A program made the position numbers and the translations under genes. DNA of 64,000 bases from Buttiauxella selenatireducens. Its GTDB lineage: Bacteria > Pseudomonadota > Gammaproteobacteria > Enterobacterales > Enterobacteriaceae. The notes beneath the pieces are model-generated. The model was not told the DNA's origin. It saw only the letters and a program-made list of their open reading frames with translations, and searched no databases. Shown here in pieces: positions 19,143-29,085 of the stretch; positions within the stretch are counted from its first letter, which is position 1, and each line of letters begins with the position of its first letter. The DNA lies in the NCBI RefSeq assembly GCF_031432975.1, contig NZ_CP133838.1, positions 2,852,001 through 2,916,000 of the forward strand, given 5' to 3'.

Positions 19143-19931
19143 TCAGGCAGCCTTCGGCTGTTTTTCGTAGAGAAAACGCAGCACCTGCTGGCGCAAATGG
19201 TGATAGCGACGGTCTTCCGCCAGTTCCACGCGGTTGCGCGGGCGTGGTAAATCCACCAGCAATGTTTCGCCCACCGTTGCCGCAGGGCCGTTGGTCATCA
19301 TCAACACGCGATCTGAGAGCAGCACCGCTTCATCCACGTCATGGGTGATCAGCACAATAGTGGTGCGCAGCTCTTGCTGAATGTGCATCACCGCATCTTG
19401 CAAATGGGCGCGAGTTAGCGCGTCGAGCGCGCCGAAGGGTTCATCCATCAGCAACACTTTTGGTTTCATCGCCAGTGCGCGAGCAATACCTACCCGCTGC
19501 TTCATGCCGCCTGAAATTTCACCTGGGCGTTTATCAATGGCGTGACCCATTTGCACCCGCTCAAGGTTGTGAATGATCCATTCACGCCGTTCGGCGCGAC
19601 TCATGGTGCGGCGAAAAACCTGGTCTACCGCCAGCGCGACATTGTCAAAACAGGTCATCCATGGCAGCAGTGAATGGTTTTGAAACACCACCGCGCGTTC
19701 AGGACCGGGACCGGCAATTTCACGGTTGTCGCAAAGCAGCCCCCCTTCTGACGGCAACGTTATCCCGGCAATCAAGTTGAGCAGCGTGGATTTACCGCAT
19801 CCGGAATGGCCAATCAGGCTGATGGTTTCCCCTTCGGCGATATCAAAACTGACATTGCTCAGTGCAATAAACTCACCGCTTGCGGTAGAAAAATGTTGGC
19901 TGACATTTTGAACCTGAATAATTTTCTTCAT
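19143..19931 (-). CDS. nasD: Nitrate ABC transporter ATP-binding protein NasD
   Basis: A 262-residue ABC ATPase of the nitrate/taurine (NrtD/SsuB) type. It has Walker A (GHSGCGKST), Q-loop, signature (ISGGMKQRVGIARAL), Walker B (VLLMDEPFGALD) and the switch His (LITHDVDEA). It energises nitrate and nitrite import with NasE and NasF. The ORF starts 10 bases after nasE and ends 10 bases before the nasC/nasB ORF. Confidence 0.95.
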   Translation of the reverse strand: MKKIIQVQNVSQHFSTASGEFIALSNVSFDIAEGETISLIGHSGCGKSTLLNLIAGITLPSEGGLLCDNREIAGPGPERAVVFQNHSLLPWMTCFDNVALAVDQVFRRTMSRAERREWIIHNLERVQMGHAIDKRPGEISGGMKQRVGIARALAMKPKVLLMDEPFGALDALTRAHLQDAVMHIQQELRTTIVLITHDVDEAVLLSDRVLMMTNGPAATVGETLLVDLPRPRNRVELAEDRRYHHLRQQVLRFLYEKQPKAA

Positions 19932-19941
19932 GTTTTTCCCC

Positions 19942-20823
19942 TTATTTTTCCCAGCTAAAGCGACGCGCTAACAGCATTAAGCCTTGTTCGAGCAACAGCC
20001 CAACCACCCCGATAATCACAATGGCAATAAGGATGTTTTCGACGTTGAGGTTGTTCCACTCATTCCAGATCCAAAAGCCAATCCCCAACCCGCCAGTCAG
20101 CATTTCTGCGGCAACAATCACCAGCCAGGCGATGCCGATAGATAAACGCACGCCGGTTAATACCGCAGGGAGAACCGCCGGAAATAAAATGCGCCGCATG
20201 ACCGTCCATTCGGAAAGCTTCAGCACACGCGCCACGTTGAGATAGTCGTCCGGGATGCGCTTCACCCCTTCGGCGGTATTGATAACCATCGGCCAGATGG
20301 AACAGATGAAAATGGTCCAGCTCGACGCAGGTTCGGCCTTCTGGAAGAGCAGTAAACCAATTGGCAGCCAGGCCAGCGGGCTGACCGGGCGCAATAGCGC
20401 GATAATCGGGTTAAACATGCGGGCGAGGAAGGTAAAGCGGCCAATCAGGAAACCCGCCGGAATACCCACGATGGCGGCAAGACCGAACCCTATAGCCACA
20501 CGCTGAAGTGAAGCCAGGATGTTCCAGCCGATGCCCTGGTCGTTTGGTCCGGCGTTATAGAACGGGTCGGAGAACAAGACGATTGCCGAATCCAGGGTGC
20601 TGAGCGGCGTCGGGATGCCTTTGCCGTTGAGCGCGGCGAGTTGCCATGCCAACACCAACAAACCCATACCGAAAACGGCGGGGATCAGGCGTTGAAACAG
20701 ACTCAAACTTAGCTGGCGCCATCGTGGTTTGCGGCGACGAACGACGACCGGTGGCAGTGAGATCACTTCACCCACAGGGGCGCTAAGTTCCGGCACTGAC
20801 GGTTTTTGTGCTGGCGTGTTCAT
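19942..20823 (-). CDS. nasE: Nitrate ABC transporter permease NasE
   Basis: Inner-membrane permease with about six transmembrane segments and the EAA loop of BPD_transp_1 proteins (EGVKRIPDDYLNVARVL). The chosen start (MNTPAQKPSVPELS) overlaps the end of nasF by one to two bases, which is typical of a coupled operon; the open frame extends upstream inside nasF but is not conserved. About 293 residues, as expected for NasE. Confidence 0.93.
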   Translation of the reverse strand: MNTPAQKPSVPELSAPVGEVISLPPVVVRRRKPRWRQLSLSLFQRLIPAVFGMGLLVLAWQLAALNGKGIPTPLSTLDSAIVLFSDPFYNAGPNDQGIGWNILASLQRVAIGFGLAAIVGIPAGFLIGRFTFLARMFNPIIALLRPVSPLAWLPIGLLLFQKAEPASSWTIFICSIWPMVINTAEGVKRIPDDYLNVARVLKLSEWTVMRRILFPAVLPAVLTGVRLSIGIAWLVIVAAEMLTGGLGIGFWIWNEWNNLNVENILIAIVIIGVVGLLLEQGLMLLARRFSWEK

Positions 20824-20824
20824 A

Positions 20825-22084
20825 TCATTCCCCTTCGCGTTTAATGGCAAAACTTGCGGCGTAAGCGGCAGGATGGCCGCCGTTCCAGGTGCTTCCATCC
20901 ATCAACGTGCTGGTGCGCATCGGGCTTGAAGGTAGTGAAACGTTACCCACGGCTGCTGCGGCTTGCTGATAGATGTCGATACGGTTAATGCGTTTGGCAA
21001 CGGCGAGATAATCCGGGTCGTGGTCCAGCAATCCCCAACGACGATGCTGGGTCAGGAACCACATGCCGTCGGATAACCACGGGAAAGTCACTTCGCCATC
21101 ACGGAAAAACTGCATTGCGTGGTTGTCCTGCCAGGTTTTCCCCATCCCGTTGTCGTATTGCCCGAGCATGCGCCCGGTGAGGTATTCAGCTTTGGTGTTG
21201 AGATAAGCTCGTCCTGCGAGCACGTTGGCGGTTTCGCGGCGATTGTCGTCACTGGCATCAATCCAGCGCGATGCATCAAGAATTGCGGCGACCAACGCCC
21301 GTGCAGTATTAGGGTTTTGCTCCACCCACTCGCGACGTGTACCGAGGATTTTTTCCGGATGATCCGGCCAAATTGATTGAGACGTGGCAGCAGTAAATCC
21401 GATGCCGTTACTGATGGCTCGCTGATTCCATGGCTCACCCACGCAGAACCCCTGCATATTGCCGATACGCATGTTCATCACCATTTGCGGGGGTGGGACC
21501 ACCACCGTGCGCACATCGGTGAACGGGTTAATTCCCGCCTGAGCCAGCCAGAAATAGAGCCACATCGCGTGCGTGCCGGTCGGAAAGGTATGCGCGAAGG
21601 TAAAACTGCCTGGTGCCTGGCTTATCACCTTTTTTTTCAGGCTTTCCCCGTCGGTGACTCCCTGCTTTGCCAGCTCCATGGAGAGCGAGATCGCCTGACC
21701 GTTGTTGTTGAGCGTCATCAGGTTAGCCATCGCCTGCTGTTTACCTGCAATGCCCAACTCAAGGCCGTAGACCAGGCCGTATAAAACATGGGCCGCATCG
21801 AGCTCACCAGACACCATTTTGTCGCGTACCGCCGCCCAGCTCGCTTCTTTGCTTGGAACAATCGAAATACCGTATTTTTTATCGAAGCCTTTGACCGACG
21901 CCATAACCACCGAGGCGCAGTCGGTCAGCGGAATAAAACCCACTTTTACGGTGTTTTGCTCAGGGGCATCACTGCCTGCCGCCCAGGCAGAATCCATCAT
22001 GCCGGGGAGCAAAACTGCGCTACCTAAAGCGGCACCCGCCTGTAGAAAACGACGACGCGAGAGGACCAGAGGTTTGTTGCTCAT
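20825..22084 (-). CDS. nasF: Nitrate ABC transporter substrate-binding protein NasF
   Basis: Periplasmic nitrate-binding protein of the NrtA family with a twin-arginine signal (SRRRFLQAGAALGSAVLLPG, residues ~9-28). MSNKP at 22084 is preferred because AGGA lies 8 bases upstream; the in-frame ATG at 22093 has no suitable ribosome binding site. Family segments include IPLTDCASVVMA, AHVLYGLVYG, PTGTHAMWLYFWLAQ and GEPWNQRAI. First structural gene of the nas operon, downstream of the antitermination leader. Confidence 0.95.
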   Translation of the reverse strand: MSNKPLVLSRRRFLQAGAALGSAVLLPGMMDSAWAAGSDAPEQNTVKVGFIPLTDCASVVMASVKGFDKKYGISIVPSKEASWAAVRDKMVSGELDAAHVLYGLVYGLELGIAGKQQAMANLMTLNNNGQAISLSMELAKQGVTDGESLKKKVISQAPGSFTFAHTFPTGTHAMWLYFWLAQAGINPFTDVRTVVVPPPQMVMNMRIGNMQGFCVGEPWNQRAISNGIGFTAATSQSIWPDHPEKILGTRREWVEQNPNTARALVAAILDASRWIDASDDNRRETANVLAGRAYLNTKAEYLTGRMLGQYDNGMGKTWQDNHAMQFFRDGEVTFPWLSDGMWFLTQHRRWGLLDHDPDYLAVAKRINRIDIYQQAAAAVGNVSLPSSPMRTSTLMDGSTWNGGHPAAYAASFAIKREGE

Positions 22085-22107
22085 CGGCTTCATCCTGATA
22101 AAAAGAT

Positions 22108-22193
22108 AAAAAAAAACGCCCAACAATGTGGGTAAGCACATTGAAGGACGCCTTTGTCCAACCTGGAAGGCACCGCCATTGGCGCCATTCAGG
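22108..22193 (-). promoter_or_regulatory. ANTAR-target leader of nasF: two hexaloop hairpins and an intrinsic terminator
   Basis: On the minus strand, hairpin P1 (22162-22193) has a stem around GGCGCC/GGTGCC and hexaloop AATGGC. Hairpin P2 (22146-22159) is GGAC-AAAGGC-GTCC. Both loops have A at position 1 and G at position 4, the ANTAR recognition rule. A terminator (stem 22117-22150, loop CTTACC, nine T residues at 22108-22116) shares the GTCC of P2, so P2 and the terminator cannot form together. This fits NasR-mediated antitermination on nitrate or nitrite, as shown for the K. oxytoca nasF leader. Confidence 0.9.
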
Positions 22194-22217
22194 TAAAAAT
22201 AGTTTTCATATAAGCAA

Positions 22218-22233
22218 TGCAACTCGCGTGCCA
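22218..22233 (-). promoter_or_regulatory. Sigma-54 promoter of nasF
   Basis: TGGCAC-GCGAG-TTGCA on the minus strand matches the -24/-12 consensus of RpoN promoters, with the correct spacing and only ~25 bases before the leader hairpins. NtrC-like sequence (GCACCACAAAAATGCA, about 22284-22299) lies upstream. General nitrogen control by NtrC therefore combines with nitrate-specific antitermination. Confidence 0.88.
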
Positions 22234-22323
22234 GTTTAGATAGCCCAATATCAGGGACTTTGTCAGTCAAAGTGGGTCGTGAGCGCACCACAAAAATGCA
22301 TTAAATGCCCACGCTTTGTGCAG

Positions 22324-23538
22324 CTACTCCTTAGTGGGTAACTGCCAGATTTCCGCTACCGATACCATCGCAATGGCGACATCTACCATGCGTTTATTCT
22401 GGTTCATTGCCATTTTGCGCAGAACCTGCCAGGCCTGTTCTTCGCTGTGCCCCTGATGACGAATCAATAGCGCTTTGGCTTTATCGATGATTTTACGTTC
22501 CTCGATGGTGGCCTGTAGCGACGCCAACTGTTGCGCCATCATTTCGAGTTGTTGGGCTTGTTGGCGTACCAGCGGTAATAAATGGCGATCGAGATAGCGC
22601 TCGTTTTTCATCCCGTCATTGCCTGCAACCCAATGAGCGATGTCGTCTTCATTCAACGGGGTTTGCTGTAAACCCTGCCCCAGCGCCCGCTGAGCCTGAG
22701 CCATCACCCCATCAATCAGTGCATCTTCCACCGCTTTCAAAGCATCAATTCTGGCGCTTAACAACGCAAACCAACGTAAGGCGCGCGGCGAGTCGTCACC
22801 CTCACTCTTCAGTCGCGTGCAGGCCATCCGTCGCAACTGTTCTGTTTCCCGGCAAGGCTCGCTACAAGCCCTGAATTGCACCCGCAACGGCTCGTCAACC
22901 ATGCTACAAAACGTATCAAAACAGTGTTGCTGGCTGTCGATACGGTCGACCAGTTGCTGACGCAGCACGTCGGTGAACTCCCCTAACGTGAAGCCCAGCG
23001 CACCTATCGCCCGCTCTTGCCCGGCCAACTCTTTACCCTGCATAAAACTAAACAGTGCGGCCAGGCTTCGCACCACGCCGGCATCATCCACCACGTTACT
23101 GACTTCCGGAACAATGCTCAGCAGATGGCGCAGCGTGATGTTGAATTGCTCCATCGCCTGCAAAGGCTGAATGTGTTGCTCCGCAATTGCTGCCCGAAGC
23201 GGCGGTAAACGCTCGAGGTAATGAAGCGCACAGGCGAGGCTCACCAGGATAGCGCTGCCCGGCAGGTCATTCGGGTCGGCAATCGCCTGTTTGAAAAGCG
23301 CTAATTCATGGTCGACTTCTTCAATGCAACGTGAGCGTTCAGCCGAAAAAAGTTGGCCTGACGAACACAACCAGATGTTGGAAGCCCCTCGCTCACGCTG
23401 TAGCATATGCGCGAGCCTGGCTATCCGTCCGGTGAGTTGCCCGATGTGTAAAATGTCCTGCAACTGTTCACGCCCACGAGTGCGAGCCGCCATTAAAAAG
23501 TCATGGGCGGTAGGATTCACGGTGACGGTAGCCTTCAT
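22324..23538 (-). CDS. nasR: Nitrate/nitrite-responsive antiterminator NasR
   Basis: Soluble regulator with an N-terminal NIT nitrate/nitrite-sensing domain (ARLAHMLQRERGASNIWLCSS, ~40-60) and a C-terminal ANTAR RNA-binding domain (IEERKIIDKAKALLIRHQGHSEEQAW, ~345-370). ATG 23538 is chosen because AGGAG lies 7 bases upstream; this gives 404 residues, near the reported K. oxytoca length. It binds the tandem hexaloops of the nasF leader immediately downstream. Confidence 0.94.
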   Translation of the reverse strand: MKATVTVNPTAHDFLMAARTRGREQLQDILHIGQLTGRIARLAHMLQRERGASNIWLCSSGQLFSAERSRCIEEVDHELALFKQAIADPNDLPGSAILVSLACALHYLERLPPLRAAIAEQHIQPLQAMEQFNITLRHLLSIVPEVSNVVDDAGVVRSLAALFSFMQGKELAGQERAIGALGFTLGEFTDVLRQQLVDRIDSQQHCFDTFCSMVDEPLRVQFRACSEPCRETEQLRRMACTRLKSEGDDSPRALRWFALLSARIDALKAVEDALIDGVMAQAQRALGQGLQQTPLNEDDIAHWVAGNDGMKNERYLDRHLLPLVRQQAQQLEMMAQQLASLQATIEERKIIDKAKALLIRHQGHSEEQAWQVLRKMAMNQNKRMVDVAIAMVSVAEIWQLPTKE

Positions 23539-23620
23539 AAAACGCTCCTGAACGGCAAGTCGTGCTTCTGATACATCCATATAAGCAAAAGTCGTGCCGC
23601 CAGGTGCCAGGGAGAAAGAC

Positions 23621-23974
23621 ATGCAAAAGATTGTGATTATTGCTAACGGGGCTGCATACGGCAGCGAATCTCTGTTCAACAGCCTGCGACTGGCAATCGC
23701 ACTGTGCGACCAGCAACCACAGCCGGAAGTGAAATTGTTTCTCATGTCTGATGCGGTGACCGCCGGTTTGCGCGGCCAGAAACCCGCTGAAGGCTACAAC
23801 ATCCAGCAGATGCTTGAGATTTTAACGGCGCAAAATGTGTCAGTGAAATTATGCAAAACGTGTACTGACGGGCGCGGTATCTCGGCGCTGCCGCTGGTAG
23901 AAGGTGTAGAAATTGGCACGTTGGTGGAATTAGCCGAGTGGACGCTAAGCGCTGATAAAGTATTAACGTTCTGA
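23621..23974 (+). CDS. ychN: DsrE/F-family sulfur relay-like protein YchN
   Basis: A 117-residue protein, the same length as E. coli YchN, a hexameric DsrE/DsrF-fold protein of unclear function. The N-terminus QKIVIIANGAAYGSESLFNSL is characteristic and the conserved Cys is in VKLCKTCTDGRG. Start ATG 23621 is preceded by GGGAGAAAGAC. The 235 bases downstream hold no recognisable gene. Confidence 0.93.
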   Translation: MQKIVIIANGAAYGSESLFNSLRLAIALCDQQPQPEVKLFLMSDAVTAGLRGQKPAEGYNIQQMLEILTAQNVSVKLCKTCTDGRGISALPLVEGVEIGTLVELAEWTLSADKVLTF

Positions 23975-24209
23975 TACCAAATTTTATGACGACCTGACGT
24001 TAATTTTCCGCATAAAAATTCATCAGCTGAAAGGTATCAGGCGCATCTACACTAAAGTTTAATCGTTACGGCATTTTTTGATCAAAGTCAGCATTCGTCA
24101 CATCGGGGTCTGGTGTTATGCATAAAGTGTGATTTGTGAACACCGTCACTGATTGCGAGAAATGCGGCGGCAAAGACGCCTAACTTTGATGTCATAGCGG
24201 AGTATAAAA

Positions 24210-24455
24210 ATGCCAGTAGTGAAAGCCAGTCTGCACCTTTTTGGCGGCGATACCGTGGTGGTTCGCTGTTCAAACAATTGCCATATTCATTTGATGAGTG
24301 AGACGCGTTCTGCGGGCAAACCGCAGGCCGATATTCTTAGCGTGGAAGATAAGCAGTCTGCTTATTTGACGGTGCCATACAGCGGGACGTGGAAAGTGCT
24401 GATTGATAGCCATAGCCAGTCGCTTGAGCATTCAATCAGTTATGTCGCTGCATAA
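24210..24455 (+). CDS. DUF1883 small protein
   Basis: An 81-residue protein of the DUF1883 type, rich in beta-strands (LFGGDTVVVRCSNNCHIHLMS, YLTVPYSGTWKVLID). ATG 24210 is preceded by CGGAGTATAAAA, a good ribosome binding site. Function is unknown. It stands alone, convergent with chaC. Confidence 0.75.
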   Translation: MPVVKASLHLFGGDTVVVRCSNNCHIHLMSETRSAGKPQADILSVEDKQSAYLTVPYSGTWKVLIDSHSQSLEHSISYVAA

Positions 24456-24497
24456 ACGCTCGATTCCGGCCCTCAGCATGAAGGCCGGAATACTCTT

Positions 24498-25190
24498 TCA
24501 GGCAAATCCCGGTTGTAACCCTTCATCATCGTTTGGCTGTAGCCAGGCCCTGACTTTATTCACCAACTCATCAAGACAATCATCATGCATTCCGCGCTTC
24601 ATGAGTTCTTGTTCCAGCGAAAACAGATACTGCGCGTTAGTGCCTAATGGACCGCTGGCGGCGGCAATTAATGGGGCAATCACCTCAGCTCGGGTATCGG
24701 CTTCGTAAAGCGGATGACGAGGGTCCATGATAAACACCAGCGCATTGACCACCCGGCCATCATCCAGCTCAAGTTTGCACCAGGTGGGTAAATAACAGCC
24801 GGTGATCATTTCTCGCTTCCAGACCAGCGTCAGTTCGTCTACAAGAATCTCTTCGGGTAGACGATACGCAAGACCGGTGGTGCGCCCGCCCTCTTTCAGT
24901 GCCAGCATGCGTCCTGGCTGGCAAGCGGTGCCGCGCCCCGCTGTCAAACGTAAACAAAATGCACGATGCCAGCCAACGAGCGTTCCTGCGGCTGAATCTT
25001 CATATTCGAATGCCGGGTTCCACATCAGGGAACCGTAGCCAAAAATCCATACGGGACTGCTATCGGGACGACAGGCGAGCGTTGCGGCAAGTGAAGCCGA
25101 GCGCTGCTCAGGGGTCCACAACAACGATTCCTCAATGGAACCAAAAGCTGTCTTACAATCCGCTTTCATTAAGAAATCACGTGTTAACAC
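24498..25190 (-). CDS. chaC: Glutathione-specific gamma-glutamylcyclotransferase ChaC
   Basis: Cytosolic enzyme that cleaves glutathione to 5-oxoproline and Cys-Gly. It has the gamma-GCT substrate loop (VWIFGYGSLMWNP) and family sequence throughout (GTLVGWHRAFCLRLTAGRGT, PLIAAASGPLGTNAQYLF). GTG at 25190 gives 230 residues and is chosen because GGAGG lies 6 bases upstream and the protein then begins like E. coli ChaC (xLTRDFLM). In E. coli chaB precedes chaC; here it is absent. Confidence 0.94.
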   Translation of the reverse strand: MLTRDFLMKADCKTAFGSIEESLLWTPEQRSASLAATLACRPDSSPVWIFGYGSLMWNPAFEYEDSAAGTLVGWHRAFCLRLTAGRGTACQPGRMLALKEGGRTTGLAYRLPEEILVDELTLVWKREMITGCYLPTWCKLELDDGRVVNALVFIMDPRHPLYEADTRAEVIAPLIAAASGPLGTNAQYLFSLEQELMKRGMHDDCLDELVNKVRAWLQPNDDEGLQPGFA

Positions 25191-25752
25191 GATACACCTC
25201 CGCCACTGCAAACTTCCGTGTGATTACGTCAGATGCGCCTTCCGGGCTTTATATTGACTGCTCAATAACCTCAATAATTCGAGATGCAACTCGAAATATG
25301 CCGGTTATTTATAGAGCAGCATAACTGTGAACATATGCAATTAACGGGACGCTGGCAAGTTTGATGACAGTCACAAAAAAACAAAAATGTCATATTAACT
25401 TGCCATACTGAGGAGTCCTGCGCCGTTTGAATATCAATATCAATGCATTATGTAAGGTTAATTTTTTTCGTGTGCTACTTATACGTGTTATACCCAAAAT
25501 TGAAGATGTGTAGGCGTCATTGATGAGGTGAAAATCATCTATTATTTATTTACTTAAAATGCATCTTCATGTTTTGCATTGCTTAATATCAGTAAACATA
25601 GGTTTTTAATCATCAGAAATACTATTGCTATTGAAGCGGTAAAACTGAGTAAATTTCCGCAGAAAACGTTGATTATTTGTTATGTTAACGGGGTTTTATT
25701 GCACGACTATAATAAATAAATGACTTAGCAACTCTGGATATGGAGAAGTACT
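25191..25752. other. 562-base gap between chaC and chaA without chaB
   Basis: No frame encodes ChaB or another recognisable protein. The stretch is AT-rich. It includes a short palindrome (25278-25295) and, at about 25490-25530, sequence reminiscent of dispersed intergenic repeats. It must also contain the divergent promoters of chaC and chaA. Confidence 0.7.
25278..25295. repeat. Short palindromic repeat
   Basis: TTCGAG-ATGCAA-CTCGAA is a perfect 6-base inverted repeat with a 6-base loop, sharing the TTCGAG-TGCA core with the repeats at 6701 and 27801. Confidence 0.5.
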
Positions 25753-26856
25753 TTGACCAAAACACAACATGAGGCGGTGAAAACCCGTCATAAGGAGAGT
25801 TCCCTCATTTTCCCGGTTTTAGCGCTGGCTGTATTGGCGATTTGGGGAGGGAGCCAGTCTTTGCCAGCGGTTGTTGGGATAAATATTCTGGCCCTGGTGG
25901 GCATTTTAAGTAGCGCCTTTAGCGTGGTTCGTCATGCTGACGTACTCGCGCACCGTTTGGGTGAACCCTACGGTTCTCTGATTCTGAGTCTTTCCGTCGT
26001 TATTCTTGAAGTCAGCTTAATTTCCGCATTGATGGCAACGGGTGATGCTGCGCCGACGCTGATGCGTGACACACTCTATTCCATCATTATGATTGTGACG
26101 GGTGGCCTGGTCGGCTTCTCATTGCTGCTCGGTGGCAATAAATTTGCCACGCAATATATGAATCTGTTTGGTATCAAACAGTATTTAATTGCCCTTTTCC
26201 CACTAGCGGTGATTGTGCTGGTGTTACCTACCGCGCTGCCCGCAGGCAACTTTAGCACCGGCCAGGCGTTAATGGCGGCCGCGATTTCCGCAGCAATGTA
26301 TGGTGTATTCTTGTTAATTCAAACCAAGACGCACCAAAGTCTGTTCGTTTACGAGCATGAAGATGAGTCTGACGACGACGATCCGCATCATGGCAAACCG
26401 TCTGCACACAGCAGCACCTGGCATGCCATCTGGCTTATTGTTCACCTGATTGCGGTCATTGCGGTCACCAAAATGAACGCGGTGCCACTGGAGTCACTGC
26501 TAAGCACGTTGAATGCTCCTGCGCAGTTCACCGGTTTCCTGATCGCGTTATTGATCCTCTCGCCTGAAGGTCTTGGCGCATTGAAAGCGGTATTGAGTAA
26601 TCAGGTTCAGCGTGCCATGAATCTGTTCTTCGGTTCGGTACTGGCAACCATTTCATTGACGGTCCCGGCGGTTACGCTTATCGCGATGTTGACAGGCAAC
26701 GACCTGACCTTTGGCTTAGGGATGCCGGAGTTAGTGGTGATGCTGACTTCGTTAGTGTTGTGCCAGATTTCGTTTTCAACCGGGCGTACCAATGTGCTTA
26801 ACGGCACCGCGCACCTGGCGCTGTTTGCCGCTTATTTGATGACGATTTTTGCCTGA
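25753..26856 (+). CDS. chaA: Sodium-potassium/proton (calcium/proton) antiporter ChaA
   Basis: A 367-residue CaCA-superfamily cation/proton antiporter, near the E. coli length, with about 11 membrane segments in two repeats. Each repeat has an acidic motif (SVVILEVSLISALM and LLILSPEGLGALKAV). An acidic cytoplasmic loop (EHEDESDDDDPHHGK, ~201-215) separates the halves. Translation starts at a rare TTG (25753), after GGAG and before TKTQHEAVKTRHKE; no ATG fits. Convergent with kdsA across a shared terminator. Confidence 0.95.
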   Translation: MTKTQHEAVKTRHKESSLIFPVLALAVLAIWGGSQSLPAVVGINILALVGILSSAFSVVRHADVLAHRLGEPYGSLILSLSVVILEVSLISALMATGDAAPTLMRDTLYSIIMIVTGGLVGFSLLLGGNKFATQYMNLFGIKQYLIALFPLAVIVLVLPTALPAGNFSTGQALMAAAISAAMYGVFLLIQTKTHQSLFVYEHEDESDDDDPHHGKPSAHSSTWHAIWLIVHLIAVIAVTKMNAVPLESLLSTLNAPAQFTGFLIALLILSPEGLGALKAVLSNQVQRAMNLFFGSVLATISLTVPAVTLIAMLTGNDLTFGLGMPELVVMLTSLVLCQISFSTGRTNVLNGTAHLALFAAYLMTIFA

Positions 26857-26870
26857 CAAATCTATGAGAC

Positions 26871-26906
26871 AAAAAAAAGCCCTTATCGTGAGATAAGGGC
26901 TTTTTT
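26871..26906. terminator. Bidirectional terminator between chaA and kdsA
   Basis: GCCCTTATC-GTGA-GATAAGGGC (26879-26900) is a perfect 9-bp stem. It is flanked by eight A on the left and six T on the right, so it works for both convergent genes. Confidence 0.93.
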
Positions 26907-26921
26907 GTTTTTATCTGCTGA

Positions 26922-27788
<867 letters not shown>

Positions 27789-27800
27789 TCAGGAGAGCCC

Positions 27801-27846
27801 GTCATACTTCAAGCTGCAGGCGTGTTGGCTGCAACTCGAATGATTC
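27801..27846. repeat. Short palindromic repeat between sirB1 and kdsA
   Basis: TTCAAGCTGCAG and CTGCAACTCGAA form imperfect inverted arms around GCGTGTTGG. The arms match the outer ends of the larger repeat at 6701-6830. Confidence 0.6.
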
Positions 27847-27863
27847 AGGGCTAAATTTTAGTC

Positions 27864-28673
27864 TTAATGCAAAGTTATCTGCTTTTGCGAAATCGAGTTG
27901 ATTTGCGCTTTGATCATTTCGCTAATCGGGTCTTCCGGGCACTGCTCAACAAAATAGCTGAGGTCGGTGAGTGCCACATGTTCACAATCGAGTTGAGCAT
28001 AAATCAAACCGCGATCGCGGATTTCATACGGATCTTCCGGATTGAACTGGAGCAACGCTTCGCTGGTACGCAGTGCCAGCTCCATTTGACGTTCTTCCAT
28101 CAGCGCGGATTTCAGGGTGTCGAGTAGTTTACGCACTACTTCCGCGTTATCTGCTTCATCTAAATCTTCATCGAACAGTTCAGCTGTTGGCCCGACATTA
28201 CCTTTCAACCACACTTCCAGCGTGTGCTCGTTGAGCGTATCGCCGTTAAAAGGATTGATAAGCCACATTTCGCCGTCCATCCAGTCGCCGCGTAAAATCA
28301 GCTGGGTCGGGAAAATGACCGGATTTAACGGAATATCGAGACGCTCGGCAATCCACAAAAGAATGGCCCCCAGCGACACCGCACTCCCCTGACGTTTGTT
28401 CAGCACACTATCGAGCCACAATGCGTCGGATAAACGGTAAACGCCACTGGCGTCTTTGAAACCCCAACTGCCGTAAAACAGTTCGACTAATTTTTCGAGT
28501 TGCACATCCTGGTGAAGACCTTCGCAGATCTCTTCACGCGCCAGGCTCGCCAGGCTTTCCAGTTGTGCACGTACTTCTTCTGCCGGGAAATCATCACGGA
28601 TCAACTGCGAGACTAAAATCATGCCCTCGCACAACGGCGCCTGATTGAATTCGAAATCGGCTAACGACCTCAT
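27864..28673 (-). CDS. sirB1: Transglutaminase-like/TPR protein SirB1
   Basis: A 269-residue protein with an N-terminal transglutaminase-like fold (KRQGSAVSLGAILLWIAERLDIPL) and a C-terminal tetratricopeptide-like part (ALLQFNPEDPYEIRDRGLIYAQL). E. coli homologue YchA. Function unclear. Conserved position between sirB2 and kdsA; the sirB2 stop is only 3 bases upstream. Confidence 0.92.
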   Translation of the reverse strand: MRSLADFEFNQAPLCEGMILVSQLIRDDFPAEEVRAQLESLASLAREEICEGLHQDVQLEKLVELFYGSWGFKDASGVYRLSDALWLDSVLNKRQGSAVSLGAILLWIAERLDIPLNPVIFPTQLILRGDWMDGEMWLINPFNGDTLNEHTLEVWLKGNVGPTAELFDEDLDEADNAEVVRKLLDTLKSALMEERQMELALRTSEALLQFNPEDPYEIRDRGLIYAQLDCEHVALTDLSYFVEQCPEDPISEMIKAQINSISQKQITLH

Positions 28674-28676
28674 GAC

Positions 28677-29066
28677 TTACCCCAATAATGGTATTTTTGT
28701 GGTGGCGAGTTTAATGATGATGTAAAGCACCACCAGGGCCAGCAGAAAGGCAAACAGCCGAATCTGCTGACTGCGCGGGCGTTTGCCCAGCACGATAAAC
28801 CCTAAAACGATATAGATAATAACGCCAAATAGCTTCTCAGTCAGCCATGCACCTTGCGGTGTGAAGGGATAGAAATGCGTAATCATCACCAGCGCAGCAC
28901 CACTGACCAGCAATACCGTGTCATTCACATGCGGCACAATGCGTACCCAGCGCTTGTTCGACATGGCTGAATCGCGGTATTGCCACCAGTAGCGTAAAAC
29001 GAACAAACTGATGGAAATGAAGACCGTCAGTATATGCAAATGCTTGAGCGCGAAGTAAGTTGCCAT
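28677..29066 (-). CDS. sirB2: Integral membrane protein SirB2
   Basis: A 129-residue protein with four hydrophobic helices (TVFISISLFVLRYWW, VLLVSGAALVMI, LFGVIIYIVLGFIVLG, LFAFLLALVVLYIIIKLA). E. coli homologue YchQ. Role unknown; conserved neighbour of prmC and sirB1. Confidence 0.92.
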   Translation of the reverse strand: MATYFALKHLHILTVFISISLFVLRYWWQYRDSAMSNKRWVRIVPHVNDTVLLVSGAALVMITHFYPFTPQGAWLTEKLFGVIIYIVLGFIVLGKRPRSQQIRLFAFLLALVVLYIIIKLATTKIPLLG

Positions 29067-29085
29067 TTAGCTCGATTCCTTCTTT

